DNA from: Curtobacterium sp. PhB115
Lineage (GTDB): Bacteria; Actinomycetota; Actinomycetes; Actinomycetales; Microbacteriaceae
DNA: 64,000 nt
Direction of reading: 5' to 3'
NCBI RefSeq assembly: GCF_003752025.1
Contig: NZ_RJKR01000005.1
Coordinates: 718,234 to 782,233 of the forward strand
Positions 32,975 through 39,978 of this stretch are shown here, one piece after another (positions within the stretch are counted from its first letter, which is position 1; each line of letters opens with the position of its first letter). The position numbers were made by a program, and so were the translations under genes. The notes under the pieces are model-generated. The model worked only from the letters and a program-made list of their open reading frames with translations, had not been told where the DNA came from and did no database searches.

Positions 32975-33574
32975 TCAGCTGTTCTGGGCCTCCCAGGTGA
33001 GGCCGAGGGACGCGGTGCCGCCCTGCACGGTGTTCGGTGCGGTGCTCGAGACCGTGTAGGTGAAGCGGTAGACGCGCGACTCGGAAGCGGAGCCGGTCGG
33101 GGCCCAGGTGCCGAGGCCGGTGGCGAAGTTCGTCGAACCGGTGCCGAACGCGGCGAGCGTGCCGTTGTAGAGCGTGCCGCTGGTCGAGGCCGGGGTGAAG
33201 CCGGTGCAGGAGCCGAAGCCGCCGCCGGTGCCCTGCTCGATCTGCAGGTTGATGTTGCCCGAGAGGTTGTTCGTGGTGGCCGGGTTCGTGCCGTACAGCT
33301 TCACGGTCGAGGCGAGCGAGCCGGTCGACGTGACGGTGATGCAGTTCGCGCCGGTCGAGCCGGGCTTCAGGCCGGTGGCGGTGAAGAGCGCGGTGTTGTT
33401 GTCGTCGTCGGTGAGGGCGACGCTGCCGGCGGTCCAGTTGCTGGTCGGGTTGACCGTGGTGGCCGAGAAGGCCGAGTAGGACGCTGTGGAGACGACGATC
33501 CCCGATGCCACGAGAGCGGCGGGGATGGCGATCCAGGCGGCGAGACGGGCGGCGCGAGGGGTGACACGAGACAT
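32975..33574 (-). CDS. TasA/CalY-like secreted protein (SipW substrate)
   Basis: 199 residues. A signal segment (about 12-32) runs into STASYSAFSATTVNPTSNWTAGSVAL, the pattern at the cleavage site of TasA/camelysin-like proteins handled by SipW peptidases. The mature part is a Ser/Thr/Gly/Asn-rich beta protein with no catalytic motif, ending TASLGLTWEAQNS. Such proteins can form surface fibres or adhesins. The neighbouring peptidase gene supports this. The ATG has a GGAG-like site 8-12 bases upstream. Confidence 0.8.
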   Translation of the reverse strand: MSRVTPRAARLAAWIAIPAALVASGIVVSTASYSAFSATTVNPTSNWTAGSVALTDDDNNTALFTATGLKPGSTGANCITVTSTGSLASTVKLYGTNPATTNNLSGNINLQIEQGTGGGFGSCTGFTPASTSGTLYNGTLAAFGTGSTNFATGLGTWAPTGSASESRVYRFTYTVSSTAPNTVQGGTASLGLTWEAQNS

Positions 33575-33696
33575 TGCGGGGCTCCTGATCCGGAAGGTGT
33601 GGCGCCGTGGTCGCGGTGGTTGGTCGCGTCGGAGCCGAGGTGTTTGCTACGACGATCAAGTTACTTTGCTGCCGAGCTGGTCACAAGTGAAGCAAC

Positions 33697-33714
33697 ACCC
33701 CCACAGTTGGGGGT
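33697..33714. promoter_or_regulatory. GC hairpin in the divergent tasA-like/marR region
   Basis: ACCCCCA-CAGT-TGGGGGT is a perfect 7-bp stem with a 4-base loop, within a 242-bp, comparatively AT-rich divergent region (33575-33816). It may be an operator or an attenuating 5' hairpin for either gene. Nothing else is clear in this gap. Confidence 0.45.
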
Positions 33715-33816
33715 ACCTTGATGAGTGAGATACTTGTTCACTGAGCAGGACGACGGCACACCTGTTCCGTCCCGCACGATCGCGCTGGCGATCACACTCT
33801 GAGAAGAGCCCACCCG

Positions 33817-34365
33817 ATGACGGACACCTCCCAGGCGGTCCTGCCCCCGACGACGCAGCCCGCGACGCCCCCCGCGCCCGTGTCGCCCACCCTCTCGCTG
33901 CCCGAGGCCGTCCCGACGGACACCGACCTCGCGAAGCTGCTCACCGCGTTCCGTGTCCTCCAGATGCAGCACGCCCGTGTCCTGCACCACGAGAGCCTCG
34001 TCCGGGGACTGAACGCGACCGACACCCGGTTCGTCTTCTTCCTCAGCGCAGCCGACGGCGACGGGGTCACCCCGAAGCAGGCCGGCGAGTACCTCGAACT
34101 CACCACCGGCGCGATGACGTCCCTGGTCGACCGGCTCGAGAAGCGGGGCCACCTCGAGCGCCGTCCGAACCCGGAGGACCGCCGCAGCGTGCTCCTGCAC
34201 CTCACCGCGTCCGGCGCCGAGATCGCCCGTGAGATCGGTGCCGTCTACGCCGACGCGTTCCGCCAGGTGGTCGCACCCGAGGACCGCTCGGCCCTCGCCG
34301 AGGCCTTCGACGGCCTCGGCACCGCCCTCGAGCAGCACTCCCGCGCCCGGGGCCGCACCGCGTGA
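33817..34365 (+). CDS. MarR-family regulator with extended N-terminus
   Basis: A 182-residue MarR protein. The first ~35 residues are Pro/Thr-rich. The winged helix is at about 88-130 (VTPKQAGEYLELTTGAMTSLVDRLEKRGHLERRPNPEDRRS), with the NPEDRRS wing. It is divergent from the tasA-like gene, so it may control surface-protein production, but nothing in the sequence proves that. The start has GAAGAG upstream. Confidence 0.88.
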   Translation: MTDTSQAVLPPTTQPATPPAPVSPTLSLPEAVPTDTDLAKLLTAFRVLQMQHARVLHHESLVRGLNATDTRFVFFLSAADGDGVTPKQAGEYLELTTGAMTSLVDRLEKRGHLERRPNPEDRRSVLLHLTASGAEIAREIGAVYADAFRQVVAPEDRSALAEAFDGLGTALEQHSRARGRTA

Positions 34366-34401
34366 CCTCCCGTGTCGGAACGCGCGCGTAGCGTTGCCGG
34401 C

Positions 34402-34911
34402 ATGACCCCCTCCGAACTCCTCATCGAAGCGTTCTCCCGCGTGCCGGCCACCGTCGAACGCGCCGTCGACGGCCTCTCCGAGGACCAGCTCGCAGCACGA
34501 CCGGCCGCCGGGGCGAACACGTTGGCATGGCTCGCGTGGCACATCGCACGCGGGCAGGACGTCCAGGTGGCGGACCTCGCGGGCACCGAGCAGGTGTGGA
34601 CCGCCGACGGCTGGTACGACCGGTTCGACCTGCCGTTCCCGGCAGAGGCGCTCGGCTACGGCATGTCCCGCGACGACGTCGGCCGCGTCCGCGCATCGGC
34701 CTCGCTGCTCACCGGCTACCTGCGCGCCGTGCACGAGCGCACCGTCGCGTACCTCGGCACCGTCGGCGCCGAGGACCTCGACGTCGTCGTCGACGAGGCG
34801 TGGGACCCGCCCGTCACGGCAGGCGCGCGCCTGGTGAGCATCCTCAACGACTGCACGCAGCACGCCGGACAGGCCGGCTACGTGCGCGGGCTGCTCTTCT
34901 TCAACAGCTGA
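34402..34911 (+). CDS. DinB/DUF664-family protein
   Basis: A 169-residue four-helix protein of the DinB-like superfamily. AWLAWHIARGQDVQVADLAG holds the first metal-ligand His, and LNDCTQHAGQAGYVRGLL the C-terminal His of the usual three-histidine site. Members are thiol-dependent transferases (bacillithiol or mycothiol S-transferases) or of unknown function. Actinobacteria use mycothiol, which makes that role plausible. TAGCGT seven bases before the ATG indicates a leaderless start. Confidence 0.82.
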   Translation: MTPSELLIEAFSRVPATVERAVDGLSEDQLAARPAAGANTLAWLAWHIARGQDVQVADLAGTEQVWTADGWYDRFDLPFPAEALGYGMSRDDVGRVRASASLLTGYLRAVHERTVAYLGTVGAEDLDVVVDEAWDPPVTAGARLVSILNDCTQHAGQAGYVRGLLFFNS

Positions 34912-34967
34912 GCGCGCGCGGTCGCGGGCGCGCGCGCGGGCGTGCTCGCTTCGTGAGCAGCCGCTTC

Positions 34968-35018
34968 GTGAGCAGAAATGGTCGGGTCCGATTTCGGGAC
35001 CCGACCATTTCTGCTCAC
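34968..35018. terminator. Palindromic element, family B
   Basis: Arms 34968-34989 (starting GTGAGCAGAAATGGTCGGGT) and 34997-35018 pair perfectly over 22 bp with a 7-base loop. An extra GTGAGCAG stands at 34954-34961. It follows the DinB-like gene. Confidence 0.85.
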
Positions 35019-35027
35019 CATGTGACG

Positions 35028-35067
35028 GACGGGAGGCCCGGTACCAGCTGGTACCGGGCCTCCCGTC
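35028..35067. terminator. Perfect 40-bp palindrome, family A
   Basis: GACGGGAGGCCCGGTACCAG is followed directly by its exact reverse complement, with no loop. Together with the family B element it fills the 172-bp convergent gap before the DEAD-box gene. It is nearly identical to 57445-57482 but differs at two base pairs, both compensated. Confidence 0.9.
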
Positions 35068-35083
35068 GTCCGTGTGGTCGCGA

Positions 35084-37183
35084 CTACCGGGCGGCGAGCT
35101 CGCTGACGATTCCGTCGCCGGGTGCGGCCTGCACGAGGTCCGCCGCGATCTCCGCGCGCTCGAGGATGCCCTCGATCTTGCGGATGCGCCCACGCGGGAC
35201 GAGGGTCACGACGGTGCCCTCCTTGCCCGCACGGCCCGTGCGGCCCGAGCGGTGCATGTACGCCTTGTAGTCGTCCGGGGCGTCGGCCTGCACGACGAGC
35301 GACACGTCGTCGACGTGGATTCCGCGGGCGGCGACGTCGGTGGCGACGAGCACGTTCACCCGGCCGCTCGTCAGGAGCTGCAGGTTGCGCGTGCGGCGCG
35401 ACTGGTTCAGGTCACCGTGGAGCGACGTGGCACGGATGCCGGCGTCCTCGAACTGGTCGGCGAGACGCTCCGCGTAGGCGCGGGTCCGGGCGAAGACGAT
35501 CGTCTTGCCGTCACCGGCGACGAGCTCCTCGAGGACACGGTCCTTCTCGCGCTGCTCGACGACGAGGACACGGTGGTCGATGGTCGAGGACGCCTGGTCC
35601 TCACCCGCGACCTCGTGGACGCTCGGCTCGTGCAGGAACTGCTCGACGAGTGCCGCGACCTGGGTGTCGAGCGTGGCACTGAAGAGCAGCTTCTGCGCGC
35701 GGTTGCCCTGCGGGGTGACCTCGGCGGTGGCGGAGAGGATCTCCTGCACCGGCTCGAGGAACCCGAGGTCGCACATGTGGTCGGCCTCGTCGAGCACGGA
35801 GATGACGACCTCGCTGAGGTCGAGCTTCCCCTTGTTCATCAGGTCCTGCACACGACCGGGAGTGCCGACGATGATGTCGACACCGCGCTCGAGGGCGCCC
35901 TCCTGGCGGCCGTAGGGGACGCCGCCGTAGATCTGCGTCGTGAAGAGGCCCACCGAACGGGCGATGGGCTGCACCGTGCGGTCGATCTGCAGGGCGAGCT
36001 CACGGGTCGGCGCGAGGATGAGCGCACGGGGGGCGCGGCCCATCTTGCGCTTCGTGCCGCCGCCGTGCTCCATGAGCTTCTCGACGAGCGGGGCGCCGAA
36101 CGCGATGGTCTTGCCGGAGCCGGTGCGGCCTCGGCCGAGGACGTCCTTGCCCGCGATCACGTCGGGGATCGTCGCCGCCTGGATCGGGAACGGGCTGCTG
36201 GCGCCGAGCTCCTGCAGGGCGCGGGAGATGTTGCCGCCGATGCCGAGGTCGCCGAAGGTCACGCCCTCGACGTCGGAGGCGACGGTGGACTCGGCCTGGA
36301 GCTTCGCGAGCTTGACGTCGTCAGCGGGGACGAACTTGCCGCGCTCGGGCTCGTCGAAGGAGCGACGCGGGGCGCGGTCGCTGCGGTCGTCGCGGTCGAA
36401 GCTGCGACGGGGACGGTCGTCCTGGTCGCGACGGGGCGCACGGTCGTCGCGGTTGAACGAACGGGGCGCACGGTCGTCACGGTCGAACGAACGACGCGGA
36501 CGGTCGTCGTTGTCCCGACGCGGGGCACGGTCATCGCGGTCGAAGCGACGGGGGCGGTCGTCCTGGTCACGACGGGGCGCACGGTCGTCACGGTTGGAGC
36601 TGCGTGGTGCGCGGTCATCGCGGTCGAAGCGACGGGGCGCACGGTCGTCACGGTCGAAACGACGCGGGCGGTCGTCGTTGTCCCGACGGGGAGCGCGGTC
36701 GTCACGGTTGAACGAACGGGGCGCACGGTCGTCACGGTCGAAACGACGCGGGCGGTCGTCGTTGTCCCGACGCGGCGCACTGGGCCCCTGCGAGCCGGTT
36801 CCGGCGCGACGCGGAGCTTGCGGAGCGTCGGGACGGCCGTGCGAGTAGGGAGCGTCACGGTCGAAGCGACGGGGCGCACGGTCGTCACGGTCGAAGCGAC
36901 GGGGCGCACGGTCGTCACGGTTGTAGCCGCGACCACCACGGTCGTCGCGCTCCGGGCGGCGCTGACCGCCCTCGCGGGGCTCCCAGTTCGGCCGGGCAGG
37001 GCGCTCGCCCTGGGCCGAACGGCCGCGACGCTCCTCGGCGTCCCAGCGCTGCTTCTGACGCGGAGCGGTCGGCTCGGCGGCACGGAAGCCGCGGTGCTTG
37101 CTGCTGCGTGCGGCGGGGGTGCCGTTCGGGTGACGGGTACGGTCGGAGGCGCGGTTGTCCGCGCCCTTGTTGTACGGGGCCAT
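35084..37183 (-). CDS. DEAD-box RNA helicase with long Arg/Asp-repeat N-terminus
   Basis: A 699-residue RNA helicase. The C-terminal ~390 residues hold the core: FPIQAATIPDV (Q-motif region), GRGRTGSGKT, PTRELALQ, LDEADHM, LLFSATLD and HRSGRTGRAG. The first ~285 residues are disordered; residues 80-276 are tandem variants of NRDDRAPRRFD and RDNDDRPRRFD. This is far longer than in DeaD/CsdA-type helicases and is on the wrong side, since their basic tails are usually C-terminal. It probably binds RNA and helps ribosome assembly or mRNA turnover. The ATG at 37183 has GAGAAAG upstream. Confidence 0.93.
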   Translation of the reverse strand: MAPYNKGADNRASDRTRHPNGTPAARSSKHRGFRAAEPTAPRQKQRWDAEERRGRSAQGERPARPNWEPREGGQRRPERDDRGGRGYNRDDRAPRRFDRDDRAPRRFDRDAPYSHGRPDAPQAPRRAGTGSQGPSAPRRDNDDRPRRFDRDDRAPRSFNRDDRAPRRDNDDRPRRFDRDDRAPRRFDRDDRAPRSSNRDDRAPRRDQDDRPRRFDRDDRAPRRDNDDRPRRSFDRDDRAPRSFNRDDRAPRRDQDDRPRRSFDRDDRSDRAPRRSFDEPERGKFVPADDVKLAKLQAESTVASDVEGVTFGDLGIGGNISRALQELGASSPFPIQAATIPDVIAGKDVLGRGRTGSGKTIAFGAPLVEKLMEHGGGTKRKMGRAPRALILAPTRELALQIDRTVQPIARSVGLFTTQIYGGVPYGRQEGALERGVDIIVGTPGRVQDLMNKGKLDLSEVVISVLDEADHMCDLGFLEPVQEILSATAEVTPQGNRAQKLLFSATLDTQVAALVEQFLHEPSVHEVAGEDQASSTIDHRVLVVEQREKDRVLEELVAGDGKTIVFARTRAYAERLADQFEDAGIRATSLHGDLNQSRRTRNLQLLTSGRVNVLVATDVAARGIHVDDVSLVVQADAPDDYKAYMHRSGRTGRAGKEGTVVTLVPRGRIRKIEGILERAEIAADLVQAAPGDGIVSELAAR
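36356..36946. repeat. In-frame degenerate tandem repeat in the helicase gene
   Basis: About 591 bp of repeated CGGTCGTCACGGTCGAA/CGACGGGGCGCA modules (plus-strand reading) coding for RDDRAPRRFD-like units. The units fall into at least two types (RDDRAPRR-F/S and DNDDRPRR) arranged in higher-order blocks. Confidence 0.9.
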
Positions 37184-37312
37184 GACTGCTTTCTCGGGTG
37201 CGCAACGTACCGCAGCGCCCGACAGCGACATCGGCGGGGGCTGCTTGCGGAGAGGGGGTTCATCCCGTCGCGATTCGACGTGATTCCAGCCCTCGAGCAA
37301 CACACACCCAAC

Positions 37313-37340
37313 AAAAAGCCCGTGATCACGATGTCACGGC
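37313..37340 (-). terminator. Intrinsic terminator after ppk2, with U-run
   Basis: On the minus strand GCCGTGA pairs with TCACGGGC and is followed by TTTTTG. It is one of the few classical terminators with a T-run in the window. It separates ppk2 from the helicase gene. The remaining ~130 bases up to the helicase start would be a long, structured 5' leader; I see no known riboswitch in it. Confidence 0.7.
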
Positions 37341-37451
37341 GTCGAAGGCCGACCGAGCGAGTCTACGCGACCCCGCGCTCTGATGCCAGCCCCGTCGTCG
37401 ACGGTCGGCCGCGAGCCGGACCCGGCCCGTGCCTCCCGGCCCGCCCGTCGG

Positions 37452-38306
37452 TCAGGACTCGGCGAGCCGCTGACGCTGCTCGGCCACGTCGAAGTCCGCC
37501 GGCGGCCACGAGAGTTGCATGTCCTCGAGTGCACGGAGCAGGAGCTGCTGCACGGCCAGGCGGGCGTACCACTTCCGGTTCGCCGGGATGACGTACCAGG
37601 GTGCCTGCGGGGTCGAGGTCCGGTCGAACACGATCTGGTACGCGTCCTGGTACCGCTCCCAGAGCAGCCGCTCGTCGATGTCGCCCGGATTGAACTTCCA
37701 GTGCTTGTCGGGGCGGTCCAGGCGCTCGCCCAGGCGTTCGCGCTGCTCGTCCTTCGAGATGTGCAGCATCACCTTGACGATCGTGGTGCCCTCGGCGGTC
37801 AGACGGTCCTCGAACGCCGTGATCGCGCCGTAGCGTCGCTCGATCTCGGCGGGCGAGGCGTACGCACGGATGCGCTGGATCAGGACGTCCTCGTAGTGGG
37901 AGCGGTCGAACACCCCGAGCTGCCCGGCGGCCGGCAGCTGCCGTTCGATGCGCCAGAGGAAGTCGTGCTCGCGCTCCTCGGCCGTCGGGGCCTTGAAGCC
38001 GGCGTAGTGCACACCGTTCGGGTCGACGGCGCCGACGACGTGCGAGACGATGCCGCCCTTGCCCGCGGTGTCCATGGCCTGCAGCACGAGGAGCACCCGT
38101 CGCTGGTCCCCCGCGGTGGAGGCCGCGTACAGCCGCTCCTGCAGGGCCGACAGTCGGGACGCACCCGCGGCGAGCGCCTCGAGCCCGTCGATCTTCCGGC
38201 CGGGGAACCCCGGGGTGGCATCCGGGTCGACCTGGTCGAGACGGAACCCCGGTTCCACGCGGAGGAGCGGCTCGGGATCGGCGTTCCATGCCTTGCGACG
38301 ACTCAC
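37452..38306 (-). CDS. ppk2: Polyphosphate kinase 2 family protein
   Basis: A 284-residue PPK2 (class I length). Walker A is AMDTAGKGG (77-85), Walker B FDRSHYED (133-140), and the lid region is about 165-200 (KVMLHISKDEQRERLGERLD). VVGAVDPNGVHYAGFKAPT is a family block. It moves phosphate between polyphosphate and nucleoside di- or monophosphates in the cytoplasm. The GTG start follows AGGAGG with good spacing. It is divergent from a lipoprotein esterase. Confidence 0.95.
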   Translation of the reverse strand: MSRRKAWNADPEPLLRVEPGFRLDQVDPDATPGFPGRKIDGLEALAAGASRLSALQERLYAASTAGDQRRVLLVLQAMDTAGKGGIVSHVVGAVDPNGVHYAGFKAPTAEEREHDFLWRIERQLPAAGQLGVFDRSHYEDVLIQRIRAYASPAEIERRYGAITAFEDRLTAEGTTIVKVMLHISKDEQRERLGERLDRPDKHWKFNPGDIDERLLWERYQDAYQIVFDRTSTPQAPWYVIPANRKWYARLAVQQLLLRALEDMQLSWPPADFDVAEQRQRLAES

Positions 38307-38414
38307 GGGTCCTCCTGCGCTCCGGGTGTCCGGGTGACCCCTCCCCTCATCCTGGCACCGCGACGGCTGATCGGTGTGGTGTGGCGAGCCGCCGGTGCGG
38401 CTAGCGTGGAGCCG

Positions 38415-39449
38415 ATGAAGTCCGGCCGCCGCACAGTGCTCGCGCTCGTCGCCGCGGTCGTGGCGCTCGGCGCGGTCGCGTCCTGCAGCTCGGACCCGGT
38501 CGGCGACGAGAACGCCACCGTCACCGCGGACAGCGTGATCTACCCACTGTCCTTGCGGTACCACGGCATCGACGTCGTGGCCGACGTGCCGTACGGCACC
38601 GATCCGTTGCAGCGCCTCGACGTGTGCCTGCCGGCGGACAGCGACCCCGACACCACGGCCACCCCGACGGCGACACCCGCGCCGTCGGCGTCCGCATCGG
38701 CCTCGGCGTCGGCCTCCGCAGAACCGGACCCCGACACCGTCGGCTCGGGTCGCCCGGCGGTCCTGATGATCCACGGCGGCAGCTGGTCGCACGGCGACAA
38801 GGCGACGGCCGCGTACCGCTCGGTCTGCGAGTACCTGGCGTCCGAGGGCTTCGTCACGTTCAACGTCGACTACCGGCTCGCACCGACCGACCCGTTCCCG
38901 GCGGGGCTCGACGACGTCCGGCGCGCGCTCGACTTCGTGTTCCGACCGGCGACGCTCGAGACCTACGACGTCGACTCGCAGCGGGTCGGGGTGTTCGGCG
39001 GGAGTGCCGGCGGCAACCTCGCGGCGATGCTCGCGGTGACCGACCACGAGTCCGCCGCCTACGCCGAGGGCAACCGCATCCGGGCGGTGGTGGACCTGAG
39101 CGGCCCGACGAACCTGACGACTCGCTCGACCCGGTCCGACGGGGTGTCCGCATCGTTCCAGCGGAAACAGCTGCTCTACCTCGGGTGCCGGTCGTACGCG
39201 AACTGTCCGGCAGCGACCCGGGCGTCACCGGAGTACCACGTGACCGCGGACACGGCGCCGTTCTTCATCGGACACTCCACCGACGAGTTCATCCCGATGT
39301 GGGAGTCACAGGAGTTCGCTGCGACCCTCCGGTCCCACGACGTGCCCGTGACGTTCGTGGCCGTGGAGGGGACGGCGCACTCCATCGCGCAGCTCGACGA
39401 GGCGATGAGCCGACGCGTCGCGACGTTCCTGCGGAGCCACCTGGGCTGA
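38415..39449 (+). CDS. Secreted lipoprotein alpha/beta hydrolase (carboxylesterase-like)
   Basis: A 344-residue esterase. The N-terminal helix ends in a lipobox-like VASC (near Cys24), so it is likely membrane-anchored outside the cell. A Ser/Ala/Thr repeat region (about 75-105, ASASASAS) precedes the HSL-like core, with oxyanion HGGSW, nucleophile GGSAGG and a late acid/His pair (STDEF, GTAHSI). It resembles the HSL/BD-FAE esterase group. TAGCGT seven bases before the ATG suggests a leaderless mRNA. An apparent upstream extension on the same frame is non-coding. Confidence 0.87.
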   Translation: MKSGRRTVLALVAAVVALGAVASCSSDPVGDENATVTADSVIYPLSLRYHGIDVVADVPYGTDPLQRLDVCLPADSDPDTTATPTATPAPSASASASASASAEPDPDTVGSGRPAVLMIHGGSWSHGDKATAAYRSVCEYLASEGFVTFNVDYRLAPTDPFPAGLDDVRRALDFVFRPATLETYDVDSQRVGVFGGSAGGNLAAMLAVTDHESAAYAEGNRIRAVVDLSGPTNLTTRSTRSDGVSASFQRKQLLYLGCRSYANCPAATRASPEYHVTADTAPFFIGHSTDEFIPMWESQEFAATLRSHDVPVTFVAVEGTAHSIAQLDEAMSRRVATFLRSHLG

Positions 39450-39470
39450 GCGGGTGGGTGTGCCCTGCCG

Positions 39471-39598
39471 GACGCCGCGGGCGGCGGGCGGGTGCCACGC
39501 TGGACGCCGCGGGCGGCGGGCGGGTGCCACGCTGGACGCCGCGGGCGGCGGGTGCGTGCCACGCCGGACGCCGCGGGCGGCGGGTGCGTGCCACGCCG
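39471..39598. repeat. 32-bp tandem repeat, four units
   Basis: Four head-to-tail 32-bp units starting GACGCCGCGGGCGGCGGG, followed by a degraded fifth. The first two units are identical to each other and units three and four are identical to each other. It lies just after the esterase stop, 85 bp before the next gene. Each unit can fold on itself (GGCGGC/GCCGCG), so it may act as a terminator block. Confidence 0.95.
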
Positions 39599-39684
39599 GA
39601 TGCCGCGCACGGGCGCGTGCCCCGGCCGGGTGGCACCCGGACTCGGGACTGCCGCCGACGGCCGTGGCGGCGGAGACTTCCGGG

Positions 39685-39978
39685 GTGACCGACACCTCGA
39701 CCCGCCCTGCACGCGCCGCCGCGACCCGCTGGGAGCGCAGCTCGCTGCAGACGGCCGCCGAGCTCCTGCTCGGGCTGTCGTTCACCGCCGCGGTGGCCTT
39801 CGGCGGCTACGCAGCGGTCACCGGCCAGATGACCGTGGTGTCCCAGGGCGCCGGGATCGTGTTCCTGGTGACCCTGACCTGCGTGCTCGTGTCGTGGTTC
39901 CGTGCCGTCGAGCGCGAGGAGCACCCCGCCGCCACGGTCGACCCGATCGCGGCCGTCGACGCCGAGTACCGCCGCTAG
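39685..39978 (+). CDS. Small two-helix membrane protein
   Basis: 97 residues with a polar N-terminus, helices at about 26-50 (LLLGLSFTAAVAFGGYAAV) and 55-75 (GIVFLVTLTCVLVSWF), and an acidic tail. I recognise no family. The GTG is chosen because GGAG lies 10-13 bases upstream and the sequence before it is tandem repeat. Its stop shares CTAG with the stop of the converging RND pump gene. Confidence 0.7.
   Translation: MTDTSTRPARAAATRWERSSLQTAAELLLGLSFTAAVAFGGYAAVTGQMTVVSQGAGIVFLVTLTCVLVSWFRAVEREEHPAATVDPIAAVDAEYRR

Noticed and set aside
37184..37312. Riboswitch or cold-shock leader before the DEAD-box gene
   Set aside because: The ~130-base leader is long but I could not fit it to a known riboswitch or CspA-type cold box. 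Left as an undescribed leader.
39471..39598. CRISPR-like array
   Set aside because: The 32-bp units are directly head-to-tail with no unique spacers, and there is no cas gene. The same holds for the 14-bp and 21-bp arrays.
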